A DNA stretch of 64,000 nt from Oscillospiraceae bacterium (GCA_017458065.1 JAFTGD010000023.1:1-64000); one strand, 5' to 3'; counted from the stretch's first letter, positions 48,177 to 57,523 are shown. Notes: generated by a model not told the origin, from the letters alone. Numbers and translations are program-made.

Positions 48177-48748
48177 GCCCTGAGCTTTTCTTCAACCCGC
48201 AGTTTATGTGCATACTCCGACAACAACGGGATGTTCTTTTCTTTGCGGGAGGCGTATTTTTTAAACGCATCTGTAACAATCTGAACATCTGTATGATTCC
48301 GGGGTCTTAAAACATCACAGAGTGAACGCTCTGCGCAGTATCCTCTAACTGCATTGCCACCGGGTGTTTTCAGATCAACGACTCCGAGGTTATACAAAGG
48401 TTCTTTTGAACCGCTGCATACAATTCCTTCCTGCTTTGGCCCTGAAAGATTATAGGTTGCAGGAAAAACCATATGAAATTTGCTTGGCGTCCTGTCCGTG
48501 AGTTCACACAAGAAAAGCGCTGTCTCCAACGAGTAGATGCCTCGCTTAAACCGGCTCTGGATATTCACGAACTCGTCTTCCCACACTTCCGGCAACGTGT
48601 AAACCCCGCGTGATGCCCTCTCGAGACCACCGGTATCTGACAAATATTTCAGTGTGCCACGGGATATACCGGCTTCAACAACCATGGCAGTGGTAATAAT
48701 GCCGTTATTCCGTTTCGCAAGTTCTAATAGTTTCTGAGTATCCGTCAT
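48155..48748 (-). CDS. AbiEi-like antitoxin / transcriptional regulator (orphan)
   Basis: This 197-residue protein has the AbiEi antitoxin layout: an N-terminal winged helix (NGIITTAMVVEAGISRGTLK, RASRGVYTLPEVWED) and a C-terminal domain with YSLETALFLCELTDRTP and SKFHMVFPATYNLSG. Such proteins repress their own promoter and counter the nucleotidyltransferase toxin AbiEii in type IV systems. No AbiEii gene follows; downstream are only the convergent small peptide and yeiH. ATG 48748 follows AAAGGCGGTGA. It sits just behind a promoter embedded in a long inverted repeat. Confidence 0.82.
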   Translation of the reverse strand: MTDTQKLLELAKRNNGIITTAMVVEAGISRGTLKYLSDTGGLERASRGVYTLPEVWEDEFVNIQSRFKRGIYSLETALFLCELTDRTPSKFHMVFPATYNLSGPKQEGIVCSGSKEPLYNLGVVDLKTPGGNAVRGYCAERSLCDVLRPRNHTDVQIVTDAFKKYASRKEKNIPLLSEYAHKLRVEEKLRAYLEVLL

Positions 48749-48763
48749 ATCGTCACCGCCTTT

Positions 48764-48812
48764 CTTGACTTTCTCGCTTGTTATTATAAAGAAATCAAGC
48801 AAGAAAGTCAAG
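48764..48812 (-). promoter_or_regulatory. Autoregulatory promoter/operator of the AbiEi-like gene
   Basis: CTTGACTTTCTCGCTTG (48764-48780) and its near-perfect inverted copy at 48796-48812 (16 of 17 bases) flank the promoter. On the minus strand the distal arm contains TTGACT and the spacer contains TATAAT, 17 bases apart. AbiEi-type antitoxins bind such inverted repeats, so this is the likely operator. Confidence 0.8.
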
Positions 48813-48941
48813 AATTGAACGATAAAATGACGCTCCCGGAGGAGCGCCGGTCCAATTGGATGTTGTTATATCTGAACTTTGGTTTCAAATTCAGATTAGA
48901 ATTCAGAAGCAAGGCAGCCGTCATAAATGATGACACCGGAG

Positions 48942-49885
48942 TTACTCTGTCGGCAGCGTTACGACAAACCGGCTTCCTTCGCCCGGTTCGCTTTCGCAGA
49001 TGATTGTGCCGTGATGTGCCTGGACGATCGCCTTTGAGATCGAAAGCCCTATCCCGGCCCCTCCGGTTTTTCTTGTTCTGGACTTGTCCGTTCGATAAAA
49101 GCGCTCAAACACCCGGCTGCACTCATCCTTCGCAATTCCGATCCCGGTGTCCTCTACGGCCAGCTCCGCTTTGCCCTTTTCTTTTTTCACCGAAACGGTG
49201 ATCCTGCCGTTTTCATCTGTCTATTTGAGCGCGTTAGACAGCAGATTGGCGATCACTTGGCCGATTCTTCCCCGATCGGCACAGAGGTGCACTTCCTCCC
49301 CGACGAGCTGTGCATCGATGCGCTTTTCCCGCAGCTGCGTCTCAAAGCCCAACAGAATGGTTTCGGCGAGACGGTATAACTCCACATCCTCTTTGTTCAG
49401 ATCATATGCGGTCGCCTCCGCGCTCTCCAGGCGTTCCAGATCGGCGATCAGGCCGGACAGCCGGGCGAGCTCATCATAACAGCTTTTCAGCCGCTCTGTC
49501 GTCGGTTCCATCACATCATCCATCATCATCTCCATGTAGGACGATATGTTTGTGACCGGCGTCCTCAGTTCGTGCGCGATGTCCTCGGTCATCTGTCTGC
49601 GCAGATATTCCTGCTCCTCCAAGGCTTCCGCCATGTGGTTCACCGCGTCCGCAAGCTCATAGGTTTCCCTCTCCTTCAGTTCCGTGCTCACCCTTACGCC
49701 GTAATCCCCCTCAGAGATCTTTTTCGTCGCGGAGATCACACCGGAAATCGGCTTTGTAACGCGTCTTGCAATCAGCAGTCCCAACAGGACCGCGACAGCC
49801 AGGGACGCCGCGCCCGCGAGACTGAGGATCAGATTCAGGGCATGGATGAATTGAAAGCCGTTTTCATCCAGATAAAGATTCCCTT
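48942..49885 (-). pseudogene. Sensor histidine kinase, broken by a stop codon and a 5' deletion
   Basis: The frame reads as a standard HAMP-histidine kinase: a membrane segment, the HAMP stretch RRVTKPISGVISATKKIS, the H-box DIAHELRTPVTNISSYME, the N-box GQVIANLLSNALK, then VEDTGIGIAKDE and GGAGIGLSISKAI. Directly after SNALK a TAG replaces the usual Tyr codon and the rest continues in the same frame (TDENGRITVSVKK). The 5' end is also missing: the sensor domain fades out inside the neighbouring DUF2318 gene. No response regulator gene is left. Confidence 0.85.
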
Positions 49886-50386
49886 CGACTCTGCAAGAAA
49901 ATCGTAGGAAATCAGGATGCTGTCTTCGGTAACGGTTTTGTTCTCTTCAAAAATAGGCCAGGGATTGCATCCCCCGGAGCTCACCTCGACCTGATCCGGG
50001 GAAAAGCGGAAACCGCAATTGTTGCAGACCAGTTCTCCCTCTTCAAAGCGATAGAACCCGGCTCCGGAGGTATAGCAGCTCTGGCAGGTGTTGAACGCCG
50101 TGCGGATTGTCCCGTCGGACGCTTTGACCGCAAGCACTTCCATCGCTTCCCCGTCCACGGTGAACGGATAAAACCTTGCCTCTTCACTGATTTCCGAAAT
50201 CGGGATCACCAGGGATTCCCCTTTGGCAATCACGGCCGGAGTATCGGCTGCAGGCTCTGCACTCGGCCTGTTCCCGTTCACAAGGAACACCAGGGCCGCG
50301 CAGGCAAGGACCGCCGCCGCGATCAGGGGCAGGACCTTTCTGTTCCCGCTCGCTTCCGCCTTGCTCTTATCATTCTTAGTTGCCAT
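49835..50386 (-). CDS. DUF2318-family Cys-rich membrane-anchored protein, altered C-terminus
   Basis: This 183-residue protein has one N-terminal membrane helix (KVLPLIAAAVLACAALVFLV) and an exported domain with two Cys pairs, NTCQSCYTSGAGF and LVCNNCGFRFSPDQV, then SSGGCNPWPI. DUF2318 proteins occur with copper and iron transport genes and probably bind metal. The last dozen residues read through sequence that in another frame belongs to the broken histidine kinase, so its natural end may have been replaced by deletion. It lies 47 bases behind the copper-related gene and is probably its operon partner. Confidence 0.82.
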   Translation of the reverse strand: MATKNDKSKAEASGNRKVLPLIAAAVLACAALVFLVNGNRPSAEPAADTPAVIAKGESLVIPISEISEEARFYPFTVDGEAMEVLAVKASDGTIRTAFNTCQSCYTSGAGFYRFEEGELVCNNCGFRFSPDQVEVSSGGCNPWPIFEENKTVTEDSILISYDFLAESKGIFIWMKTAFNSSMP

Positions 50387-50433
50387 TTTGTTTTCCTCCT
50401 ATGCTTATTGTTATGCCCGTCAAAAACAGGCCG

Positions 50434-52041
50434 TCATCCGCAGCACGACGCTGCCGCGCCGGAATCTGCCGCCGGAACGCCGCAGCAGGAAGGCGCGTAG
50501 ACTACAGCCTCGCTGCCGGTGCTCTCCGGCGCCGGCCCTTCCGAATCATCGAGCACATAGATGTTTCCGTGTATCATCCCCATCCAGCAGCTGTAGCGCA
50601 CGGTGCCGGACTGATCCGGTATAAATTCGATCACATTCTCCCCGCTGCTGAAGGTGTGTTCCAGTTTATAGTCCTGTATCAGCATCCGATAGTTGCATCC
50701 GTTGATGCTCCCCTCCGGCGCTTCGATGGTCCAGCGCACCGGGACGCCCTTCTGCACCGTGATGTCCGGATAGGCGCCCGGCGCAAGGGTGCTTCTCACC
50801 ACCTGCACGCCGTCTGCAAGCTGCGCTTTCCCTTCGATGCGGCCCTGATCCCCTGAAGCGGCCGCATTCCCGTTCCACAGGGCGAAGGCCCCGACAACAA
50901 CCGCGAGCGAGGCGGCAAACGCAGCGTATCGCATCCAGCGTTTCCGATTGGGAAGGCTGATCAGCACCCCCGCGGCGGAAAACGCAATCACAAGGTAAAA
51001 CAGCAGATCCGGCGGAAGCCAGCCGCTCAACGACCCTCCCTGCGACAGCATGGAGAGGCCCAGAACAACCACTAAAATGGCGCCTGCCCGCATGACCTGA
51101 TTGGCAAATTTCTTCCCGAGCAGGGACACGACCGAGCCGAGACCCAGCATAAGGGGCACGGTCCCCAGGCTGAACAGGAACATCGACAAGGCCCCTGCAA
51201 ACGGATTGGCCGTTGCCAGCGCCACAATCCACATCGACTGCAGCGGTCCGCAGGGCATCAGGCCATTCAGCAGCCCGATGGCAAATGGACGGCTCGCAGT
51301 TCTTCTTTTGGTCCCGAGTTTTTTTGTGATTCCCTTCGGAACCGGAATCGCAAACCTGCGCAACCGCGGGAAGATCCCCAGCATGTTGAGCCCCATAACG
51401 ATCATGAACAGACCGGCAATCATCTTCAGCAGTCCCTGCAGCAGAGAGGAGATCCCGACATCCGATCCACCGCCGATGATCATGCCGACAAGCCCGAACA
51501 CGAATCCGATCGCCGTGTACGAGCATACTCTCCCCATGTTGTAGGCAAGCGAAGGCAGAAAGACCTGTAGCCCGCTGTTCCCGCTCTCCGGGGAACCGGT
51601 CCGATTCGGCAGGCTCTGTGAGAGGCCTATACCGCCGCACATGGCAATGCAATGGACGGATGTGATCAGCCCGATCACGAACAGCATTCCGTAGCCCATG
51701 CCGGTGTCCGCAAGGCTTTTCGGGATCAGACGGTTCAGGATGCCGAGAGACTGCAGCATATAATACAAAGCTGCGATGATCGCTAGGATGCTGACAGCGC
51801 TCAACGGATCAAAAGAAGCGGCGCTGTCCGGCGCAAGCACTTCATAATCCAGGTTTTCAATCACGCTGACGATACGCTCTCTGCTTATGATGTTTTCGTC
51901 ATACTCCACATCGGCCGTTCCTTTGGGATAGCTTACCGAAGCCTGAAGCACACCGTCCGTGGAGTTCAGGCCGTTTTCGATCCTGTTCTGGCAGTTGATG
52001 CAGGTCATCCCGCCTATATTCAGATGAAGTTTCTTGCTCAC
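50434..52041 (-). CDS. Copper-handling fusion: HMA domain, DsbD-like membrane domain, cupredoxin
   Basis: This 535-residue protein starts with a heavy-metal-associated domain (GGMTCINCQNRI, C14 and C17). A six- to eight-helix membrane domain of the DsbD_2/sulfite-exporter-like type follows (SVHCIAMCGGIGLS, LLNGLMPCGPLQSMW). After another helix near residue 395 comes an exported cupredoxin-like domain with YSCWMGMIHGNIYV as metal-binding edge, and a tail with SCCGVP and SCCG. Such fusions move copper across the membrane. The adjacent DUF2318 gene supports metal handling. Confidence 0.85.
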   Translation of the reverse strand: MSKKLHLNIGGMTCINCQNRIENGLNSTDGVLQASVSYPKGTADVEYDENIISRERIVSVIENLDYEVLAPDSAASFDPLSAVSILAIIAALYYMLQSLGILNRLIPKSLADTGMGYGMLFVIGLITSVHCIAMCGGIGLSQSLPNRTGSPESGNSGLQVFLPSLAYNMGRVCSYTAIGFVFGLVGMIIGGGSDVGISSLLQGLLKMIAGLFMIVMGLNMLGIFPRLRRFAIPVPKGITKKLGTKRRTASRPFAIGLLNGLMPCGPLQSMWIVALATANPFAGALSMFLFSLGTVPLMLGLGSVVSLLGKKFANQVMRAGAILVVVLGLSMLSQGGSLSGWLPPDLLFYLVIAFSAAGVLISLPNRKRWMRYAAFAASLAVVVGAFALWNGNAAASGDQGRIEGKAQLADGVQVVRSTLAPGAYPDITVQKGVPVRWTIEAPEGSINGCNYRMLIQDYKLEHTFSSGENVIEFIPDQSGTVRYSCWMGMIHGNIYVLDDSEGPAPESTGSEAVVYAPSCCGVPAADSGAAASCCG

Positions 52042-52144
52042 AGCGCATCCCTTCCTTTGCGTTTACAGGCTGCAATATATCCCGCAGATATGTGGATTTT
52101 ATGTGGATTGGGCGAAACCGGACGCCGGATGCCTCCGAAAAGAA

Positions 52145-52187
52145 AAAGCGTTAAGCCCTCCGGATTCTCCGAAGTTCTTAACGCTTT
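52145..52187 (-). terminator. Terminator of the CobW-like gene
   Basis: AAAGCGTTAAG pairs perfectly with 52177-52187 over 21 bases. On the minus strand the stem runs into TTTTCTTTTCGG, a good U-tract. Confidence 0.75.
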
Positions 52188-52243
52188 CCTCTTTGGCGCT
52201 CTGCTTCTCAGGAGCGCCTGTTTCAAATTCAGGATATCAGATG

Positions 52244-53200
52244 TTACAGGATATGGAGCTCCGGGATTTTCCCGGTCAGGAGCAGGTTGATCTCCGCTTC
52301 GTTCAGCGACAGACCGATAACGACGATCGCCGCGCGCGTGTCGGGTACCGGTTCCACATGGGTCTCCTGCGCCGTCGCGTTGAGCTGGTACCAGACGCCC
52401 TCTTCCTGAAATAAGCCCTTGACCCGGAGGACCCTGCCGTAGCGGCTGTCGTGGAACAGGCGCTCCGTCTTCTCCCGGAGCGCTTCCTGCGTCAGCGGCA
52501 GATCCAGGAACGAGAGCGACTGGAAATCCGCGTGCTGCCCGGCGATCGTCTTCACATACTCCGGGAGCTGATAACCGCAGGCCGTCAAACGCGCATAGTC
52601 TTCCTCCGTCAGCTCGTCCCAGGGCTTGACGAGAATGCTCTTTGCCCCGGTCGGAGGGCAGCCGACGCGCTCCTCCGCACGCCGCAGGTGGGCGAGGGTC
52701 CGCTCGATATCTTCTTCCTCCGCCAGCTGCACTCTGCTGAGCACCACGCAGCCCGCGCTCGCCGCCTGTGTCGCGAGGAAAAAGTCCTCTTCCTCCGTCA
52801 GCTTCTCTTCCAGCTTTGCGTCGACTATCGTGACGACGCTGCCGATTTCATACCAGCGGTCCAGCGGCGCTTCCTGCAGGGTATCGTAGAACTCGTCCAT
52901 ATCGAAAACGCCGGAGGGCTCGATGAGGACGCGGTCATAGCCGCTCATGGCCATGGAGATCAGCTTGGTCCGAAACCTCCTGCGGTGGCAGTCCGGGTCG
53001 CAGGAGCCGGCGAGCATCTCCAGCTCGCAGTACTCCCCTCTCAGCTCGTTCAGCAGAGGAAAGTCCACATTCACGGCGCCGTGGTCGTAGACCAGGATGC
53101 CGATTTTGATCTTCTGTTCGATCAGATGCCGCGCATAGCGCAGCAGGAACGTCGTCTTCCCCGCGCCGAGGAAGCCAGTGATCAGATCCACTTTTATCAT
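52244..53200 (-). CDS. CobW/G3E-family GTPase (metal chaperone-like)
   Basis: This 318-residue P-loop protein has Walker A GFLGAGKTTFLL, VLIEPSGVFDMDEFYD, and a C-terminal CobW domain ending in IVVIGLSLNEAEINLLL. The family's metal-binding CxCC between switch regions appears here as GSCDPDCHRRR, so metal ligation may differ. COG0523 GTPases deliver zinc, cobalt or iron-type metals to enzymes. It lies between the copper fusion gene and a PucR-type regulator, and has its own terminator. Confidence 0.88.
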   Translation of the reverse strand: MIKVDLITGFLGAGKTTFLLRYARHLIEQKIKIGILVYDHGAVNVDFPLLNELRGEYCELEMLAGSCDPDCHRRRFRTKLISMAMSGYDRVLIEPSGVFDMDEFYDTLQEAPLDRWYEIGSVVTIVDAKLEEKLTEEEDFFLATQAASAGCVVLSRVQLAEEEDIERTLAHLRRAEERVGCPPTGAKSILVKPWDELTEEDYARLTACGYQLPEYVKTIAGQHADFQSLSFLDLPLTQEALREKTERLFHDSRYGRVLRVKGLFQEEGVWYQLNATAQETHVEPVPDTRAAIVVIGLSLNEAEINLLLTGKIPELHIL

Positions 53201-53292
53201 CTTCGTCTTCTCCTTCTATGCTCTTACGGATCTCTGCGGATCATTTTGGCCTCGGGTTTTACCGGCAAGGCCGGTTCCCCTTCCGCCCAGCC

Positions 53293-54816
53293 TTATACCA
53301 TCTCCATGGAGACGGCCGCATGCACCAGCTCGGCGGAATCGGAAAAAGCAAACCCGGTCAGTTCCTGGATCCGCTTCATCCGATAGATGAGCGTCGTCCG
53401 GTGAATCTTCAGGTCCCGTGCCGCGTCTGACTGCCGCAGTCCGTTCTTCAGCAGACACCGCAGCGTCTCCAGATATTCCGTCCCCGCGGTCTCGTCGAGC
53501 TCCTTCAGCTTCAGCACCGCCGGATGCATCAGATCCTCACAATATTCGGCGGATTTCAGGTATCCGATCATGCGGGCGAAGCGGACCTCCTGATAGGGGA
53601 CGATGTCCCGCCGGCCCAGATCCAGCGCGGCAACCGCCTGCGTAACAAAGTGCGGGGTGTCCAGCAGATCCTCATAGACGTTGCTGATGCCGCAGCGCAT
53701 TTGGTGGGATGCGCAGTAGCGCTCCAGCAGGTCCATGGAACTGGGCCTGATCTCTTCCGATGCGGAGGTATACAGGTAACAGATGTGGCTGTGGCTCTCG
53801 TGGACGACACAGCCGATGCCGTTCATCCCGCTGCGGTGCAGGTCCTCCAGGTTTCGCTTCCAGTGCATGTCGTTGAGAAAAGACAGCTTGGACGTAAAAA
53901 CCAGCAGGCGGAAATGAGTTTTGTATCTCCACTGAGAGGCGATCAGCCGGGTGCTGAGCCTGTCCTGAGAGGTGATGGCGCCGGACAGCAGATCCTGCAG
54001 CAGCCGGTCGCCGGCGCCCTCCTCCGCAAGAAACTGCGCGTCATGCTCCCGGAAGCGGAGCGCGATGAGATCCGAGAAGACCTGGAGCAGTTCGACCTGC
54101 CCCGGCGTCAGCGGCGCATGGTATTCGATGACCGTGATCATTCCGCAGCGGTTTCCCTGCACCATGACATTGCAGTTATAAAACGGATCGGACATCCCTT
54201 CCCCGATATGGCGGAAGGGTTTTGCGTTTTTGTCCAGCTTTGAGACATATTTCCAGAGCTCATCGGCCTGCGAGGCGTTCTCCACCCTGGCGGTACCCGA
54301 GGCGATCGTATCCTTCCACACCTCATCGTCGGTGCCGTCTTCCCGCGTATAGGCCAGCACCTTCATGCTTCTGTCATACAGCAGGATCGGATTGCGCAGC
54401 ACCTTGTGCCCCTCCTCCACGACGGAAAACCAGGAAGCCCCGCTTTGGAGCACATACAGCAAATTGTCGTACCAGTCGTTGTAGAAGGCGAGGCAGCGGT
54501 GCAGCAGTTCCAGGCAGGCGTCCTTCCCTTTCTCCGTGCGCACGATCAGGACGGAATGACTCTGCGGAACCGGCCGTGTCAGCAGCTCGCTCTCCTCCCC
54601 CGGAGCAAGCACCGCAATCATCCTTTGCGGGCAGCTTCCCTTCAGGGCGTCCAGGTCCTTTCCGTCCAGCAGATACAGCACATCCTCCTCGTATTCCTCC
54701 CGCGTCTGCGCAGAGATCCCCCGGACGGCGGCATCGGCCGGCGTGTGCAGCCTGAGCGGCTCTGTATCCAGCGCAGAACAAAGCCACTCCGCCATGACAG
54801 AAAACGTGAATCTCAT
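53293..54816 (-). CDS. PucR-family transcriptional regulator
   Basis: This 507-residue regulator lacks the N-terminal purine-catabolism domain signature but has a GAF-like middle (about 130-260) and the C-terminal PucR helix-turn-helix: YLETLRCLLKNGLRQSDAAR, then LKIHRTTLIYRMKRIQELTG. PucR proteins activate catabolic genes in response to metabolites. It is divergent from the exported enoate-reductase-like gene, with a palindrome in the intergenic region, so it probably controls that gene. Confidence 0.85.
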   Translation of the reverse strand: MRFTFSVMAEWLCSALDTEPLRLHTPADAAVRGISAQTREEYEEDVLYLLDGKDLDALKGSCPQRMIAVLAPGEESELLTRPVPQSHSVLIVRTEKGKDACLELLHRCLAFYNDWYDNLLYVLQSGASWFSVVEEGHKVLRNPILLYDRSMKVLAYTREDGTDDEVWKDTIASGTARVENASQADELWKYVSKLDKNAKPFRHIGEGMSDPFYNCNVMVQGNRCGMITVIEYHAPLTPGQVELLQVFSDLIALRFREHDAQFLAEEGAGDRLLQDLLSGAITSQDRLSTRLIASQWRYKTHFRLLVFTSKLSFLNDMHWKRNLEDLHRSGMNGIGCVVHESHSHICYLYTSASEEIRPSSMDLLERYCASHQMRCGISNVYEDLLDTPHFVTQAVAALDLGRRDIVPYQEVRFARMIGYLKSAEYCEDLMHPAVLKLKELDETAGTEYLETLRCLLKNGLRQSDAARDLKIHRTTLIYRMKRIQELTGFAFSDSAELVHAAVSMEMV

Positions 54817-54853
54817 CCGGACGCCCCCTTTTCGGTTCTTACCATTTATTTTA

Positions 54854-54866
54854 CTACAAGTTGTAG
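54854..54866. promoter_or_regulatory. Palindrome between the pucR-type gene and the exported reductase
   Basis: CTACAAGTTGTAG is a perfect 13-base palindrome 38 bases upstream of the regulator start. A TATAAT for the reductase gene lies at about 54950 without a good -35, consistent with activation. Whether the PucR protein binds the palindrome is a guess. Confidence 0.4.
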
Positions 54867-54987
54867 AAATAGCAATACGGATTTTCTACTTCCTGACGCT
54901 TGAAGAACCGATCCGTTCTGTTAAAATAAAGATTAGCAGTACCACGATGTTATAATCAACAAAACAGAATCTGAAAGGGGTAAAACA

Positions 54988-57483
54988 ATGAGCAATGTAA
55001 GCCGCAGAGATTTTATCAAGGGCCTTGCCGCAGGCGCCGTCAGCGTCGGTGCTTTCGGCCTGGCAGGCACAGTCAAAACCGCAGCCTTCGCCGATGACGC
55101 AGCCGCGGCGCTGTACATTCCCGGCACCTACAAAAGCGTACAGGCTACCGAGTTTGCCAAGGTGGAAGTATCCTGCACCTTCTCCGAGACGGCACTTACT
55201 GACGTGAGCTATGAGCTGGTCGAGACTTCGGCGGACGACTACTTTGCCAAGATGGAAGGCGCCGTGCAGGCCTACTGTCAGCGGATCAAAGACGCCGGGA
55301 CTACCGCAGAGGTCGACGGCATCTCCGGCGCAAGCCTCTGCACCGCTGCCATCCGCGACGGCGTCAACGCCTGCCGTGCGCAGGCTCTCGGCGTGGCGAT
55401 TCCCGCGGCCGCGGAAGGCGCCGCCGTGATCAACCCGCAGTACACGGACTTCCACGCCAATTCCAGCGACGATCTCTCCAAGACCGCTCTGTTCTCCGAC
55501 TGGCAGCTCGGCGGCAGGACCTTCAACCACCGCATGGTGAAATCCGCCGCGTTCCAGCTCGCCTTCCTCCGCCGCAATCCCGACGAGTACATCAACTACT
55601 ACAAGCGGATGGCTGACGGCGGCGTGCAGATGATCTGGATCGAAGACTTTGCCGACATCTGGTCCGTCACCAGCGGCGGCCCGTTCAAGGGCCCGCTTGA
55701 GGAGTACGATGTCAAGGGTCTGGTCGACACGCTGCATGCGGCAGGCTGCACCATCGGCTACCAGTTTGACACCATGGGCGCACCGATCGGCCCGCTCGAC
55801 TTCACCGAGCCCTTCCTCGGCAACTATGACACCGACACCATCAAGCAGTGGATCCAGGACATCATCGGCATCGGCCAGAATCTGCAGGCCAACGGCTTCG
55901 ACGCGTTTGAGCTGAACTTTGCCGCGAACAATCTGGGCCAGTCCTTCTTCTCCCGGGCGCGCAACAACCGCACCGACGAGTACGGTCCCCAGACGCTGGA
56001 AAGCCGCTGCAAATTCGCCACCGAAGTCGTCTCAGGCCTCAAGGCAGCCTGCGGCAAGGACTTTATCGTCCAGGTGCTCATCAACGGCGTCGAAGAGAAC
56101 GACAAGGACCTCGGCAACAACGACGAGTACAACACCATCGAGGAAACCATCGCCATTGCAAAGAAGATGGAAGAAGCGGGCGCCGACAGCCTGCATGTCC
56201 GCATCGGGCCCTGCGGCCAGCACATCGCCCAGTTTGCCGGCGACCTGTACTTTGCCTGCCGCGGCTTTGAGGGCTTCAACGGCTACGGCAAGCGCCTCGA
56301 CTTTGACAAACACTTCCAGGGTCTGGTCCGCGGCAACAACTCCGGCGTTGGCCTGAACCTCGATATCGCGGCTCGGGTCAAAGCCGCCGTCAGCATCCCT
56401 GTGGGCTGCGCCACCTACAACGATCCCGCCCAGGCTCCCGACCTGTTCAACGCCGCCATCGAAGAGGGCAAGGTCGACTTCCTGGTCATGAACCGTCCCT
56501 TCTGCGTGGATCCGGAGTACGTCAACAAGATGCGCGAGAACCGTCTGGACGAGATCGCGCCCTGCACCCGCTGCCTGCACTGCTTCTATGACACCCCGGC
56601 CGACAACTGCAATCTGGAGCACTGCCGTGTCAACGCGTCCAACTTCCGCGCCTACAGCGAAGTCATGCCAGAGGGCTTTGAGCCGCTGCCGGCTGAAACC
56701 GCAAAGAAGGTCATGGTCATCGGCGCGGGTCCCGCCGGTCTGGAAGCGGCGCGCATTGCAGCCCAGCGCGGCCACGATGTCACCCTCTACGACAAGGACA
56801 GCAGCGTCGGCGGCCTCCTCGGCTTTGCCGAAGCGGTGAAAGGCCCGCACGAGAACCTCGGCCGTCTGCGCAGCTATCTGGCCCGCCAGATCGAGCTTGC
56901 CGGTGTAAAGCTTGTTCTGAACACCGTGGTGGACAAGGCCCTGATTGAGAGCGAAGCTCCCGATGCCGTCATCCTCGCCGTCGGCGGCAAGAGAGATTCC
57001 CTCGGCTTCGCCTCCGCCGGCGCCACCAAGGTCATCTCGATTGACGACGTCCTCGGCGGCGGCATCGGCGAGAACGTCGTCATCCTCGGCAGCAATGCTC
57101 AGGCGGTCGACACGGCCATCTACCTGCTGAGCCAGGGCAAGAAGGTCACCGTTGTGACCCCGTCCGCCAAAGAAGACTTTGAAAAGGGCCACTCCGTCAA
57201 CATGAAGGAGTTTGTCCAGCCCACCTTCTTCGCAAACGGCGGTCGCCTCTTCCCGAATGCAGCCGTGACCGGCGTCGGCGACGGATTTATCTCCTTCACG
57301 GCCGAGTCCGGGCTCGCATATGAATATGCCTGCGACACCGTGATCGAAGCGCTCGACATGCTCCCGAACACTGAGCTCATCGTCGGGCTCAATGTGGAAG
57401 CCATCGCCGTCGGCGACTGTGCGCTGCCGCTGAACATCGCAAACGCGATCGCCACCGGCAACGTCGCCGCCCGCAAGCTCTGA
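54988..57483 (+). CDS. Tat-exported flavoprotein: FMN-bind domain, old-yellow-enzyme barrel, Fe-S, FAD domain
   Basis: This 831-residue enzyme begins with a twin-arginine signal (SRRDFIKGLAAGAVSVGAFG, Arg6-Arg7). An FMN-binding domain follows with DGISGAS at 110-116, the site where ApbE attaches FMN to the last Ser/Thr. From about 160 to 520 is a 2-enoate-reductase-type TIM barrel (WQLGGRTFNHRMVKSAAF), then the [4Fe-4S] ligands C526, C529, C532 and a later Cys, and an FAD/NAD module (VMVIGAGPAGLEAA near 573). It should reduce a C=C bond of an external substrate, receiving electrons through the covalent flavin. Confidence 0.88.
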   Translation: MSNVSRRDFIKGLAAGAVSVGAFGLAGTVKTAAFADDAAAALYIPGTYKSVQATEFAKVEVSCTFSETALTDVSYELVETSADDYFAKMEGAVQAYCQRIKDAGTTAEVDGISGASLCTAAIRDGVNACRAQALGVAIPAAAEGAAVINPQYTDFHANSSDDLSKTALFSDWQLGGRTFNHRMVKSAAFQLAFLRRNPDEYINYYKRMADGGVQMIWIEDFADIWSVTSGGPFKGPLEEYDVKGLVDTLHAAGCTIGYQFDTMGAPIGPLDFTEPFLGNYDTDTIKQWIQDIIGIGQNLQANGFDAFELNFAANNLGQSFFSRARNNRTDEYGPQTLESRCKFATEVVSGLKAACGKDFIVQVLINGVEENDKDLGNNDEYNTIEETIAIAKKMEEAGADSLHVRIGPCGQHIAQFAGDLYFACRGFEGFNGYGKRLDFDKHFQGLVRGNNSGVGLNLDIAARVKAAVSIPVGCATYNDPAQAPDLFNAAIEEGKVDFLVMNRPFCVDPEYVNKMRENRLDEIAPCTRCLHCFYDTPADNCNLEHCRVNASNFRAYSEVMPEGFEPLPAETAKKVMVIGAGPAGLEAARIAAQRGHDVTLYDKDSSVGGLLGFAEAVKGPHENLGRLRSYLARQIELAGVKLVLNTVVDKALIESEAPDAVILAVGGKRDSLGFASAGATKVISIDDVLGGGIGENVVILGSNAQAVDTAIYLLSQGKKVTVVTPSAKEDFEKGHSVNMKEFVQPTFFANGGRLFPNAAVTGVGDGFISFTAESGLAYEYACDTVIEALDMLPNTELIVGLNVEAIAVGDCALPLNIANAIATGNVAARKL

Positions 57484-57523
57484 TCTCCTTTCCGGGCATT
57501 CATAAAAGTCCATAATTACGCAG

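Noticed and set aside
48008..48310. 100-codon plus-strand frame overlapping the end of yeiH
   Set aside because: It runs antisense through the AbiEi-like gene; the shorter 50-codon frame starting at 48024 has a plausible membrane-peptide shape and is reported instead.
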